A stretch of 64,000 bases of DNA from Stenomitos frigidus_A (GCF_963877135.1 NZ_CAWNSW010000160.1:1-64000); one strand, 5' to 3'. Positions 1 through 8,823 are shown, numbered from the stretch's first letter. Numbers and translations: made by a program. Notes: generated by a model from the letters alone, not told the origin.

Positions 1-177
1 GTTAAGTCCGTTCCGCTTGCGCTTCACTTCCTCTCGACCGCTTAGCCAATATAACGGTAAACCAAGAAGCGTGTCAAGCAAAAAGCTGAAGATTTTTTGG
101 TGAGGCTGAAACCGCCTCCCTACAGCTATTTGCGTTGAGTTAATCTCTAAGATGTAGAGATTAAGAGCAAGTACATT

Positions 178-1038
178 GTGAGCATTAAAGCAGTTTTGCC
201 ATCGTGGTTCGTTTTACAGCCACTCTTGCTGAGTTGGCTGAGCGAGGATATTGGCAGAGGCGATCGCACCACCGCTTCGCTTTTTCCCCAGGATGCTCCC
301 CCTGGCAAGGCAACATGGATTGCAAAGGAAGTTGGCGTCATCGCTGGGCTACCAATAGCGGCAAACGTTTTTTCTCTCCTGCATGGGCAGGTTAGCTTTG
401 ATGCGAAGGTCGCTGAGGGGGACATTGCAGAGCAGGGACAGACGATCGCATCTATTACAGGGTCGCTAGACACTCTGCTGACAGGCGAACGAGTTGCGCT
501 CAACTTAACCATGCGATTGAGCGGTATTGCGACGTTAGCCCGCAAGTATGTCGAGCAGATTGCCGATTTGCCTGCGCAGTTGGTGGATACGCGCAAGACG
601 ACGCCAGGACTACGCTTGCTGGAAAAGTACGCAACCCAGGTTGGTGGAGCAGTCAACCATCGCATGGGATTGGATGACGGTGTGATGATCAAGGACAATC
701 ACATTGCAGCGGCTGGAGGGATTGGAGCAGCGATCGCGCAAATCCGCCCGTCAATCCCTTATCCCTTGACAATTGAGGTCGAGACAGAGAATTTGGAGCA
801 AGTTAAAGAAGCGTTGCAGCATGGAGCCGATATCATCATGTTGGATAATATGCCGCTTGAGCGCATGCACCAGGCCGTTGCTCTGATTCGCCAGACGAAT
901 GATCGCATCAAGATTGAGGCTTCTGGCAATATCACGCTAGAAACCATTCGCTCGGTAGCTGAGACTGGGGTGGACTACATTTCAAGCAGTGCACCAGTGA
1001 CGCGATCGACGTGGCTAGATATAAGTATGAGGCTGTAA
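178..1038 (+). CDS. nadC: nicotinate-nucleotide pyrophosphorylase (carboxylating)
   Basis: Quinolinate phosphoribosyltransferase, which converts quinolinate and PRPP to nicotinate mononucleotide, CO2 and pyrophosphate in cytosolic de novo NAD synthesis. The 286-residue length is normal for the family. Visible motifs are GRGDRTT (26-32), DTRKT (137-141), the HR pair (161-162), KDNH (172-175), EVE (200-202), MLDN (221-224) and EASGNI (247-252), which line the phosphate and quinolinate pocket of the C-terminal barrel. The start is GTG with only a weak ribosome-binding site; I see no better in-frame start upstream. It converges on the peptidase-like gene downstream with about 30 bp between stops. 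No other NAD genes are adjacent. Confidence 0.95.
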   Translation: MSIKAVLPSWFVLQPLLLSWLSEDIGRGDRTTASLFPQDAPPGKATWIAKEVGVIAGLPIAANVFSLLHGQVSFDAKVAEGDIAEQGQTIASITGSLDTLLTGERVALNLTMRLSGIATLARKYVEQIADLPAQLVDTRKTTPGLRLLEKYATQVGGAVNHRMGLDDGVMIKDNHIAAAGGIGAAIAQIRPSIPYPLTIEVETENLEQVKEALQHGADIIMLDNMPLERMHQAVALIRQTNDRIKIEASGNITLETIRSVAETGVDYISSSAPVTRSTWLDISMRL

Positions 1039-1068
1039 GCTAGCTGCTTTTTCCAACTGCACAGCCGC

Positions 1069-1923
1069 TCAAAGTCCCGTGAGAAGACCTGTAGGTTTGC
1101 CTTTAATGCTAGTGACCACTCTGCCCCAGCCAGCTTCACCACCCTGATCCCAAAAAATACTTTGCATCGTGTCGTAGGTGTAAGTGTCGTAGGCACCGCC
1201 AATACCAATGTCGTAGTTGTTGCTTGCTCCGTGACGGGTACCGTAGGGATCGTGAACCAACCAAACTTTATTGACCGGATCGTGCCCGACGATGATGCAA
1301 ATGTGACCAGAGGACTTGTAAGCAAAGCCAGCGATGACTGGAATCTCTGCTTTAAGCGACAGAAGTACATCTTTTGAGGAGAGGGTGTAGCTGAAATAGG
1401 ACTCAATGCCTAAATCTTTCAAGGCTTTCGTTTGAGCATCGTGATCAGTTGTGTCGCCGTATTTCGCAACCAGACGCATGTAAACGGACTCTGGTTCAGC
1501 AAGACGTTGTTCTTTTGCTTTGGTAGTCAGTTCGCCCTTGAGCAAGTAGTTTGCCAACATGGTGTTGCTCGTGGTGTTGCATTGCCGCCAGTCGTACCAA
1601 ATTTGACCATCCCTGACGATTTGTTCATTGCCTAACTGACTGGCATAGGGTACGTTCAGCTTCACCAACTGAGGGAGTTCATCGCCCTCAAGCTTAACGT
1701 GAGGATCGTAGGCATAAACTGACTGTAATTTACTGGTGCCGTCTTTAGCCGTTAACGGCGATGCTAGCTTCAAGAGAAGATGCTGGTTGCGATCGGGCGC
1801 AGATTCAGTCACAGCAAAGCTGCTGCCTTTGGAGACAAGGACTTTTTCGGAATCAGCTAAATCGCTTGATCCTAAAAGGCGCTTTTTGAAAAATGTATCG
1901 GTTTTAACAGTGATTTTGAGCAT
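1069..1923 (-). CDS. C39-like papain-fold cysteine peptidase domain protein
   Basis: A 284-residue protein with two parts. Residues 1-80 look like a small beta module (TDTFFKKR, then a KVLVSKGSSF stretch) resembling SH3-like domains seen with cyanobacterial wall hydrolases. Residues 85-270 match the Peptidase_C39_2 pattern: catalytic Cys115 in WRQCNTTSN, His207 in SSGHICIIVGH, and Asp225 in VHDPYG. Family knowledge suggests peptide or amide hydrolysis, but the substrate is unknown. There is no signal peptide or membrane segment, so an envelope role would need another export route. The ATG start lies just before a 400-bp spacer shared with argS. The fold assignment is good; the function is not established. 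Confidence 0.75.
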   Translation of the reverse strand: MLKITVKTDTFFKKRLLGSSDLADSEKVLVSKGSSFAVTESAPDRNQHLLLKLASPLTAKDGTSKLQSVYAYDPHVKLEGDELPQLVKLNVPYASQLGNEQIVRDGQIWYDWRQCNTTSNTMLANYLLKGELTTKAKEQRLAEPESVYMRLVAKYGDTTDHDAQTKALKDLGIESYFSYTLSSKDVLLSLKAEIPVIAGFAYKSSGHICIIVGHDPVNKVWLVHDPYGTRHGASNNYDIGIGGAYDTYTYDTMQSIFWDQGGEAGWGRVVTSIKGKPTGLLTGL

Positions 1924-2330
1924 AGTGATAAATGTTAGTAGGCTTAGTTAGTCGCCAAGACTGCCTCTTGACTGCGATCGTTCAATCAATCTAAACGATC
2001 GCTGATTGCGCTCTTGAGTTAGCTCATAGCTCTAAGATTATCAGGAAGTCATTTGTATTCTTTAAGCACTAATTAAAGATCTGTCGCCTCGAAGCAGTGA
2101 CGACAAGTTCACAAAGTCAGCAGAAACGCTGAGCTTAAAATTCCCATTTCTACGCACCAGGCAACAATGGCATGGCAGCTTTTTCTGATTGATCATAACG
2201 GTTCAGGATACTGGCAGCTTGTGTCGTGAAAGAAGGGGAAATGGTCTGAGAAGCTGCGATCGAGCATCCAAGAAGAGTACGCTGGATTGGACACTGCCAA
2301 ATTTGCTACTCGAATTACGTTTTGTTTGTT
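1924..2330. other. intergenic region between divergent peptidase gene and argS
   Basis: This 407-bp spacer must hold the promoters of both divergent genes. It contains isolated CGATCG motifs but no convincing ORF, tRNA, terminator or tandem repeat that I could recognise. Confidence 0.5.
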
Positions 2331-4091
2331 ATGAATTCTACGATCGCCCAACTGAAAAATCGTTTTGCACAGGCATTAACAGCCGCTTTTGGTGCGGCTT
2401 ATGGAGCCACTGATCCCATTCTCGTACCTGCCAGCAATCCCAAGTTTGGCGATTATCAGGCGAATGTGTCGCTGTCGTTAGCAAAGCCGCTTGGTAAAGC
2501 ACCACGAGCGATCGCTGAGGAGATTGTGCAGCAGCTTGACGTGGCTGATCTGTGTGAAACGCCAACAGTTGCGGGACCTGGCTTTATTAATCTGACGCTG
2601 AAAACAAGTTATTTAGAGTCACAGATCAAAGCCATTCAGTCTGATCCGCGACTAGGAGTGGCACCGATTGCCCACCCTCAGCGTGTGATTGTGGATTATC
2701 CTAGCCCCAACATTGCGAAAGAGATGCATGTGGGACATTTGCGTCCTGCCATTATCGGAGACTGCATTGCCCGAATTCTAGAGTTTATTGGGCATGATGT
2801 CTTACGCATTAGCCACATCGGCGATTGGGGCACTCCGTTTGGGATGTTGATTGCCTACTTGCGTGCAGCCTATCCAGAAGCACTGACAGCGAATGAGTCC
2901 CTGGATTTGGGCGACCTGTCAACGTTTTATCGACAGGCAAAACAGCGGTTTGATGCAAACGAAGGATTTCGTGAAGCGGCGCGGTTGTCCGTGGTGCAGC
3001 TTCAGGCAGGCGATGAGGAAACGCTGCGTGCCTGGAAAATTGTGTGTGAACTGTCCAGCCGCTCCTATCGCGTCATCTATGACCTCATGGGTATTGCCCA
3101 CGTCCTTGAGCGTGGGGAATCGTTTTACAATCCCCTACTGGAAAGTGTGGTTGAAGATTTAAAGGCAACAGGATTACTGGTAGAGGATAACGGCGCACAG
3201 TGCGTCTTTCTGGAAGGCTTTACGAATAAAGAAGGCAAGCCACTACCGCTGATTGTACAAAAGTCGGATGGTGGCTACAACTATGCCACAACCGACCTGG
3301 CGGCGATTCGCTATCGAGTGAAGGAGGACAAAGTACAGCGGGTTATCTATCCGGTGGGGATGGAGCAAACGAATCACTTTGCCCAGATTTTTCAAGTAGG
3401 ACGACGGGCAGGCTGGATTACAGAGGCAGTGGAGTTTATCCATGCACCGTTTGGACTGGTGCTGGGGGAAGACAACAAGAAACTGAAGACGCGATCGGGC
3501 GAAGCGGTACGACTTCAGGATTTGCTAGACGAAGCGATCGCCCATGCTCGCACTGATCTTGAAGCGCGACTGAAAGAAGAAGAGCGGCAAGAGACGGCGG
3601 ACTTTATTGCCCATGCGTCTCAAGTAACGGGCATTAGCGCGATTAAGTACGCAGACTTAAGCCAGAATCGCACTAGTAACTACATCTTCAGCTACGACAA
3701 AATGCTCTCGCTGCAAGGGAATACGGCTCCTTACATGCTGTATGCCTATGTCCGCGTGCAAGGTATTAGCCGGAAAGGTCAGATCGATTTTGAGCAGTTG
3801 GGCGCTAATGCTGCGATCGTGCTGAAAGATGAATCCGAGCTAACGCTGGCAAAACACCTCCTGCAACTGGATGAAATCCTGGCACAGATTGATCAGGATC
3901 TGTTGCCAAATCGGCTCTGCCAATACCTGTTTGAGCTGAGTCAGAAGTTCAATCGGTTTTATGAGCAGTGTCCAATTTTGGATGCTGATGAACCATTACG
4001 AACCTCGCGGCTGATTTTGGCTGATTTGACAGCACGATCGCTCAAGCTAGGACTCTCTCTACTCGGTATTCCTGTGCTGGAACGAATGTAG
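2331..4091 (+). CDS. argS: arginine--tRNA ligase
   Basis: Class I aminoacyl-tRNA synthetase that charges tRNA-Arg in the cytosol. The protein has 586 residues from the ATG chosen here; a TTG three codons earlier would also keep frame but is less likely. The N-terminal additional domain (FGDYQANVSLSLAK) is followed by the HIGH-type signature HVGHLR (133-138), the catalytic core, a KMSKS-equivalent region around KLKTRSGEAVRL, and the DALR-type anticodon-binding domain at the C terminus (SQKFNRFYEQCPIL). Length and domain order are complete. It is monocistronic in appearance and converges on a small secreted-protein gene 23 bp downstream. Confidence 0.97.
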   Translation: MNSTIAQLKNRFAQALTAAFGAAYGATDPILVPASNPKFGDYQANVSLSLAKPLGKAPRAIAEEIVQQLDVADLCETPTVAGPGFINLTLKTSYLESQIKAIQSDPRLGVAPIAHPQRVIVDYPSPNIAKEMHVGHLRPAIIGDCIARILEFIGHDVLRISHIGDWGTPFGMLIAYLRAAYPEALTANESLDLGDLSTFYRQAKQRFDANEGFREAARLSVVQLQAGDEETLRAWKIVCELSSRSYRVIYDLMGIAHVLERGESFYNPLLESVVEDLKATGLLVEDNGAQCVFLEGFTNKEGKPLPLIVQKSDGGYNYATTDLAAIRYRVKEDKVQRVIYPVGMEQTNHFAQIFQVGRRAGWITEAVEFIHAPFGLVLGEDNKKLKTRSGEAVRLQDLLDEAIAHARTDLEARLKEEERQETADFIAHASQVTGISAIKYADLSQNRTSNYIFSYDKMLSLQGNTAPYMLYAYVRVQGISRKGQIDFEQLGANAAIVLKDESELTLAKHLLQLDEILAQIDQDLLPNRLCQYLFELSQKFNRFYEQCPILDADEPLRTSRLILADLTARSLKLGLSLLGIPVLERM

Positions 4092-4114
4092 AAGCCTGGG
4101 AATCAGGAGTCGAA

Positions 4115-4498
4115 CTACTTTAAACCCTGATTCAAGCGATTAGGTGTAGAAAAGGGCTGGACTGGTTTGATGGTTGGGTTTCCTAGCCCACCGTTGGGGC
4201 TGTTAGGAACCAGGAAACTACCAGAGGAATTAATCGTCCTGCCATTCGTGGTGATAAGGCTGCCATCCGGGTAGTAATAGGTGTTGGAGCCATTTGCACC
4301 TGGCATAGTGACGCTGGGATTAACAACCGTTCCAGTAGGGGTAACGATCGCGCCACCCTGATAAATGCGTGTGCCCGATGGGTGGCTAAGCAAGTTACCA
4401 GTATTCCCAGAATTTGTGGGTGCGACCTGAGCATTCACGGCTGTTGTGATGAGACCAGCAAACACACTCAACAAACTACGCAAAAGCAGAATTTTCAT
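4115..4498 (-). CDS. small secreted Gly/Asn/Pro-rich hypothetical protein
   Basis: A 127-residue protein with a clear Sec signal peptide (MKILLLRSLLSVFAGLITTA, cleavage probably after AVNA). The mature part is low in charge and rich in Gly, Asn, Pro, Ser and Thr, with repeated short motifs such as PTGTVV, NPSVTMPG, YYPDGSLITTNGR and GSFLVPNSPNG. The repetition suggests an extended extracellular or periplasmic protein, but I recognise no family. It lies between argS (convergent) and the ferritin-like gene (divergent), and its start codon is about 110 bp from that gene's preferred start. Confidence 0.65.
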   Translation of the reverse strand: MKILLLRSLLSVFAGLITTAVNAQVAPTNSGNTGNLLSHPSGTRIYQGGAIVTPTGTVVNPSVTMPGANGSNTYYYPDGSLITTNGRTINSSGSFLVPNSPNGGLGNPTIKPVQPFSTPNRLNQGLK

Positions 4499-4614
4499 GC
4501 GGAATTTTAGTGAACCGCCTTGATCTTAGATCAACTGCTGTATCTACAACCGTTCATCAAAAGGGGGAGCTGGAGCCAATTCACATTCATCGCTTTGACA
4601 CAGGTGTGAGAACT

Positions 4615-5580
4615 ATGACTGACACAGCACAGCACAAAGGGTACGAGAGAGAAATCGCAATCCAGCCTGATTCTCATCCTGGCTACGTTCAAGTGCAACG
4701 CCAACTTCGCGCTTTAATTGATCGCCATCTTTCAAACGAACATCTTCACGATCGCCTGCAAGATTTACCCATTCAATTTGCTAATCCACAGCCACGTCCC
4801 TGGCAACCGATCGATTGGCACGCGATCGAGCGCCACCAAATTGTAGACATTGATCCCAATGTCTTTTTAGCGATTCTTGTAGGAGCGATCGATACTGAAG
4901 CCCCCATTCGGCAATACACACAGACCAGTCGGCAATATCTAGAAGAGCTGCATCCCCAGCTTGCCCGCTTTGTCGGAGGCACGATCGCGTCAAACGGTAC
5001 ATTGCTGGAACCAGGCTTGTGGGAAAAAGAAGAGCGCCAGCATACGCCATCTCTGCTCAAAATCTATGCTCAACTAACAGGCGAAAAAGTTACGCCAACG
5101 CCCCGCGAAGCACGATCGTACCAGCCATCTGATAGCCCTCGTCTGGATCTCTATCGGCACGGTCTGCATCGCATTGCCACCGAATATGGTGCGACTTGCC
5201 TCTACCTCTGGTTAATGGCACACACGACTGGAGCTTTACGCACCGTCCTGGAAGAATTGACGCAGGACGAAATCAACCACATGACCAAATTCTGGGGTTT
5301 TGGCATCTGGGCCTATCCTGAAGCATCGCCACTTTGGGTTTGCCGCACTTTGTTGCAAACGACAAACGGTCGCCCAACCTATAGCCGCGATCGCAGCAGT
5401 CTTGTTGGAACCTTACATCGCATGACAGGAGTCCTCCACTGGCCAGACTGGACTTGGACGAACCGCGCAACCTTTGCATACACATGCACCTGCATCTTGC
5501 AACGCTTGTGGGGTTGGAGCAATAGCCTGACTCCGGAGTATTTGGCAGGGTTGTTTGAAGAGAAAACGGACGGGGAATAG
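4615..5580 (+). CDS. ferritin-like diiron protein of unknown substrate
   Basis: A 321-residue protein from the ATG chosen here; a GTG at 4510 would add 35 residues. The centre has the ligand pattern of a four-helix diiron bundle: Glu95 (DTEAP), Glu140-x2-His143 (EERQH), Glu190 (ATEYGAT) and Glu219-x2-His222 (DEINH). Such bundles bind two irons and commonly activate O2 (desaturases, hydroxylases, oxygenases). The spacing is closer to acyl-ACP desaturase-like proteins than to storage ferritins. The C-terminal third is rich in Trp and aromatic residues (GVLHWPDWTWTN, LQRLWGWSN), which might suit a membrane- or lipid-facing surface. No transmembrane helix is obvious, and neighbours give no pathway. 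Confidence 0.7.
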   Translation: MTDTAQHKGYEREIAIQPDSHPGYVQVQRQLRALIDRHLSNEHLHDRLQDLPIQFANPQPRPWQPIDWHAIERHQIVDIDPNVFLAILVGAIDTEAPIRQYTQTSRQYLEELHPQLARFVGGTIASNGTLLEPGLWEKEERQHTPSLLKIYAQLTGEKVTPTPREARSYQPSDSPRLDLYRHGLHRIATEYGATCLYLWLMAHTTGALRTVLEELTQDEINHMTKFWGFGIWAYPEASPLWVCRTLLQTTNGRPTYSRDRSSLVGTLHRMTGVLHWPDWTWTNRATFAYTCTCILQRLWGWSNSLTPEYLAGLFEEKTDGE

Positions 5581-5582
5581 AG

Positions 5583-5603
5583 TTTTGAGTTTTGAGTTTT
5601 GAG
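5583..5603 (+). repeat. TTTTGAG heptamer tandem repeat, three units
   Basis: Three perfect TTTTGAG units directly follow the stop codon of the ferritin-like gene. The same heptamer recurs twice in tandem at 24884-24897 and inside radA near 16202. Heptamer arrays of this kind are known in cyanobacteria as short tandemly repeated repetitive (STRR) sequences. Confidence 0.85.
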
Positions 5604-5630
5604 TTAACCAGAACCGATACATCTACAGTT

Positions 5631-6002
5631 CTAGGGCTTCTGAGCAGGGGAATTCGGGAACGTCATATCAAAACTGTCCTTCTCATCATCGATTTTCCCT
5701 TGCCAGCGGTAGGTGCGTAGATTCACGCGTCCTTGAGCATTGAACTGGAGGCCTTCGGCTTCGAGGAGCGATCGCTGTAAATGATCGCTGCCATACCGCA
5801 CAGGCGATTCCGAAATCTCTCCCTTTGAGTTAATCACTCGATGCCAGGGGATGTCAGCTTCTGGCGCAACACGAAACAGTGCATAGCCTACTAGTCGTGC
5901 CCGTCCTGGTAAGTTTGCCAATTCTGCCACCTGCCCATAGGTTGCTACCTGACCGTAGGGAATTTGTTGCACGATCGCGTAGATAGCTTCGTAGGAAGAC
6001 AT
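5631..6002 (-). CDS. alkyltransferase-like (ATL) DNA base-flipping protein
   Basis: A 123-residue member of the MGMT C-terminal family that lacks the alkyl-acceptor cysteine. The usual PCHRV motif reads IPWHRVIN here, with Trp53 in place of Cys, the hallmark of Atl1-type proteins. The helix-turn-helix (YGQVATYGQVAELA, 16-29) and arginine-finger segment (GRARLVGYALF, 33-43) are retained. ATL proteins bind and flip O6-alkylguanine without repairing it and hand the lesion to nucleotide excision repair. It is followed, also on the minus strand, by a PD-(D/E)XK nuclease gene and then endonuclease III, so DNA-repair genes are loosely grouped although spacers separate them. Confidence 0.85.
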   Translation of the reverse strand: MSSYEAIYAIVQQIPYGQVATYGQVAELANLPGRARLVGYALFRVAPEADIPWHRVINSKGEISESPVRYGSDHLQRSLLEAEGLQFNAQGRVNLRTYRWQGKIDDEKDSFDMTFPNSPAQKP

Positions 6003-6061
6003 GGAGGAAAGGCTAAAGAGATAAAGGCTAAAAGCTAAGGACTCATTTTATCCTTCATACT
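6003..6061. repeat. degenerate heptamer-type repeat spacer
   Basis: The spacer is made of overlapping near-heptamers such as ATAAAGGCTAAAAGCTAAGG followed by their approximate complement (TATCCTTCATACTTTAGCCTTC). Related phrases occur at 7563-7615 and 60800-60895. The composition is typical of decayed STRR arrays. Confidence 0.5.
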
Positions 6062-6766
6062 TTAGCCTTCATACTTCTCTCTTCCCCCCTGCCGCCGCCA
6101 GAAGATGGCAACTCGTTCTTCCCACTGCTGCCAGTAGTACATAATAGTTTCCAAATCAAACCAAAAGACTTCGGCGGGCAGATCGGGGATAGCGATCGCC
6201 AACAGGGCATGGTGCAAGTTCAAATCGTAGTCTGGATAGGTGTGCTGCACGGCTCCCCAATAGGCAACGACTTGTAAGGGGTAGTCGTTCAGGCGCTCAA
6301 GCGAATGTTTGGGGCGATCGGCGGTTTTCCATTCGCAGAGACATGCAACGCCGTCATAACTGGCAACGCAATCGACCTTTCCGGCATAGCCAAGATCATG
6401 ATGAAAGACAGTCCCTTCGAGCAGTCGTACCTCATCGATCGCCAGGACAACAGGTTTGATGCTCTCCCAGTAAGGTTTGATCCCATCGGGACAGGTCACG
6501 ACTTCGCCTTGTAAATAGCGCTGCACGTGCTTGTGAGTGCCTGTACCGCGCCGACTGGCAGTGCTGCTAATGCGAGTGGCTTCCTCTGCGCCGACTCGTT
6601 CTTTCCAATGAGCCAGGGCATCTCGCTGCTGCTGCGATCGCGTCGCGTTGAGAATTGTGCTCACACTGGGCAAGCGATCGCCGCGATCGTTCACGTAATA
6701 TTGCCTACCGTTCTGCCGCTCTTGTTTCGCACTCAGCATAGGAAGCGCTTGAGAATCAGAAATCAT
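6062..6766 (-). CDS. PD-(D/E)XK nuclease family protein (RecB/MGME1-like exonuclease fold)
   Basis: A 234-residue protein with the PD-(D/E)XK nuclease core. After a GTGTHKHVQRYL motif (74-85), the active-site series is GYAGKVDCVA (Asp132), then CEWKTA (Glu145, Lys147), and a following helix DYPLQVVAYWGA carries the Gln/Tyr typical of RecB-like nucleases. The size and the early PSVSTILNATR segment resemble stand-alone single-strand exonucleases of the MGME1 type rather than RecB itself, which lacks such a compact form. A role in trimming DNA during repair or recombination is inference. It lies between the ATL gene and endonuclease III on the same strand. Confidence 0.75.
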   Translation of the reverse strand: MISDSQALPMLSAKQERQNGRQYYVNDRGDRLPSVSTILNATRSQQQRDALAHWKERVGAEEATRISSTASRRGTGTHKHVQRYLQGEVVTCPDGIKPYWESIKPVVLAIDEVRLLEGTVFHHDLGYAGKVDCVASYDGVACLCEWKTADRPKHSLERLNDYPLQVVAYWGAVQHTYPDYDLNLHHALLAIAIPDLPAEVFWFDLETIMYYWQQWEERVAIFWRRQGGREKYEG

Positions 6767-6865
6767 GACGTTGCAATGATGACAGTCTGCCTGGATTGTA
6801 GTCTTTCTGTACTGCTTTTACTGACACCCAACGTTAACCTTTTACTACTCCCTACTCCCCACTCT

Positions 6866-7561
6866 CTAACGATGAGACTGCACACCCACTTGCTGACACA
6901 TTGCAAGCAGCGGACAGGTCGAGCAACGCGGTAGCTCTCCGGTGCAAATGTGTTTGCCGAAGGGCACTAACCGTTCGTTGATTTCAATCCAGTAGCGCTG
7001 GGGTAACTTTGCTTCTAGCGCTTTCAGCGTTTTTTCGGGTGTGCGCGTTTGCACATAGCCCCAGCGGTTGGTCACGCGATGGACGTGGATATCCACGCTA
7101 ATCGACGGTTGCTTGCAGGCAATGCCCAGCGTGAGGTTGGCGCATTTAGGGCCGACGCCGGCAAACGAGACAAGCGTATCGAAATCGCACGGCAGCTCGT
7201 CACCATAGGTATCGACAATTTGACGAGCGATCGCCCAAATTTGGGGTGCCTTGGTTTCGTGGAAGGTAGAGTCACGAATGAGATCTTCAATCTCTTCAGT
7301 GGTCAGGCGCAACATTGCCACTGGAGTGCGGGCGCGATCGAGCAGCTTGATGGCAACTGGAAGCGAGGTTTCATCCCGCGTGCGAATGGAGATAATACAG
7401 GCAATGAGCTGCTCAAACGGTGATGTGTAGCCCAGTTCTGCCAACGCAAACATCGCTGCTTTCGGAAAAGGACGTACGGCATCCCGCAGCAGTTCTATTG
7501 CCTGATCAATCTCGAATGGTTGTTTTTGATCCACAGTGAGTCCAGTAAACGTCTCAGTCAA
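6866..7561 (-). CDS. nth: endonuclease III
   Basis: Bifunctional DNA glycosylase/AP lyase of base excision repair that removes oxidised pyrimidines. The helix-hairpin-helix motif FAGVGPKCANLTL carries catalytic Lys139, and catalytic Asp157 sits in SVDIHVHRVTNRWG. The C-terminal [4Fe-4S] loop is complete with Cys206, Cys213, Cys216 and Cys222 (C-x6-C-x2-C-x5-C). The length is 231 residues with a TTG start; a GTG nine codons in is possible and would not touch any motif. The helix-hairpin-helix reads FAGVG rather than the usual LPGVG, a minor deviation. It is divergent from mtnP, and the spacer holds degenerate CTTCAT-type repeats. Confidence 0.9.
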   Translation of the reverse strand: MTETFTGLTVDQKQPFEIDQAIELLRDAVRPFPKAAMFALAELGYTSPFEQLIACIISIRTRDETSLPVAIKLLDRARTPVAMLRLTTEEIEDLIRDSTFHETKAPQIWAIARQIVDTYGDELPCDFDTLVSFAGVGPKCANLTLGIACKQPSISVDIHVHRVTNRWGYVQTRTPEKTLKALEAKLPQRYWIEINERLVPFGKHICTGELPRCSTCPLLAMCQQVGVQSHR

Positions 7562-7654
7562 GGCAAAGGTTCATCCATTATTCAGCCTTCATCCCTTATC
7601 CTTCATCCCTCCTCAAACAGGTAGAATATCTACGACCACAGTAAGGAACTCACC

Positions 7655-8527
7655 ATGTCTCAGGCAGCGATCGGCATTATTGGCGGCAGCGGACTCTACA
7701 AAATGGAGGCGCTGAAGGATGTAGAAGAGGTGACGATCAACACTCCCTTTGGCAAACCCTCTGATGCAATTATTTTGGGGACGATCGACGGCACACGGGT
7801 GGCCTTTCTAGCACGGCATGGCAGAAACCACCATCTCACACCCTCAGAACTGCCGTTTCGCGCCAATATCTATGCGATGAAAAGCTTGGGCGTGCAGTAT
7901 CTAATCTCCGCTTCAGCCGTTGGGTCACTCAAGCAAGAAGCCAAGCCATTGGATATGGTGGTACCCGATCAGTTTATCGATCGTACCAAAAACCGCGTTT
8001 CCACCTTCTTTGGCGATGGCATCGTTGCCCACATTGCCTTTGGCGATCCCGTCTGTCACAATCTGGCAGGCGTTCTCGCTGATGCAGTCGCCAGCCTCAA
8101 TCTTACCGATGTCACCCTGCATCGCGGCGGCACCTACGTCTGCATGGAAGGTCCTGCCTTTTCGACTAAAGCCGAATCCAACCTGTATCGCAGTTGGGAT
8201 GCAACCATCATCGGCATGACGAATCTGCCAGAGGCAAAGCTGGCGAGAGAGGCAGAGATTGCCTACGCCACCTTAGCGCTGGTCACTGACTACGACTGCT
8301 GGCACCCCGACCACGACAGCGTGACCGTCGATCTCGTCATTGCCAATCTTCAGCGCAATGCCGTCAATGCTCAAAAAGTGATTCAAGAAACCGTGCGTCG
8401 CCTCAGCGAAAATCCGCCTACATCGGATGCTCATTCAGCACTTAAGTACGCGATTCTCACGCCGCTGGATAAAGTTTCGGCTGCAACAAAGGAAAAGCTG
8501 AATTTGCTACTCAAAAAGTATCTTTAA
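7655..8527 (+). CDS. mtnP: S-methyl-5'-thioadenosine phosphorylase
   Basis: Purine nucleoside phosphorylase family 2 enzyme that cleaves methylthioadenosine with phosphate to adenine and 5-methylthioribose-1-phosphate, the first step of methionine salvage. The 290 residues include the phosphate loop IGIIGGSGLYKME (6-18), RHGRNHHLTPSELPFRANIY, SASAVGSL, and the substrate region GPAFSTKAES followed by IIGMTNLPEAKLARE and TDYDCWHPDHD. Length and motifs are those of MTAP enzymes rather than guanosine/inosine PNP. The ATG follows GTAAGGAACTC. It supplies purine and methionine recycling that complements metK elsewhere in the window. Confidence 0.93.
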   Translation: MSQAAIGIIGGSGLYKMEALKDVEEVTINTPFGKPSDAIILGTIDGTRVAFLARHGRNHHLTPSELPFRANIYAMKSLGVQYLISASAVGSLKQEAKPLDMVVPDQFIDRTKNRVSTFFGDGIVAHIAFGDPVCHNLAGVLADAVASLNLTDVTLHRGGTYVCMEGPAFSTKAESNLYRSWDATIIGMTNLPEAKLAREAEIAYATLALVTDYDCWHPDHDSVTVDLVIANLQRNAVNAQKVIQETVRRLSENPPTSDAHSALKYAILTPLDKVSAATKEKLNLLLKKYL

Positions 8528-8586
8528 GGAATAGCAGAGTAAGCAATAAACAATTGGGCAACCTGAAAAGCTGTTGGAGGCAAAAT

Positions 8587-8823
8587 ATGCACCAGGTTAA
8601 TCTCAAGGAGGAGGCTTCCCAACTGGCAGCACTCATTGAAGAAGTCGCTAGCGGTGAAGAAGTTGTGATTACACGTAGCGATGGTACATCGTTTCAGATT
8701 GTGCAGCTTAATACTGCAAAACCTCGTCCTAAGTTTGGCAGCGCAAAGGGCTTGGTGAGCCTATCTGACGATTTTGATGCGCCCTTGGAGGATTTTGAGG
8801 ACTATGTTTTGCTGTGTCAATGA
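8587..8823 (+). CDS. Phd/YefM-type antitoxin without adjacent toxin
   Basis: A 78-residue Phd/YefM-fold protein. The N-terminal part (MHQVNLKEEASQLAALIEEV, then ASGEEVVITRSDG) is the DNA-binding and dimerisation half of this antitoxin family, and the acidic C-terminal tail (DDFDAPLEDFEDYVL) is the region that normally wraps a PIN-domain or RelE-type toxin. The start is fixed by GGAGG at 8576-8580, six bases before the ATG. The ATGA at its stop is the usual overlap with a toxin gene, but that frame ends after ten codons, so the toxin has been lost or replaced. It may now act as an orphan regulator or be non-functional. Confidence 0.8.
   Translation: MHQVNLKEEASQLAALIEEVASGEEVVITRSDGTSFQIVQLNTAKPRPKFGSAKGLVSLSDDFDAPLEDFEDYVLLCQ

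Noticed and set aside
1..177. Possible end of an upstream gene at the window start
   Set aside because: No open frame with recognisable protein sequence enters from the left edge on either strand.
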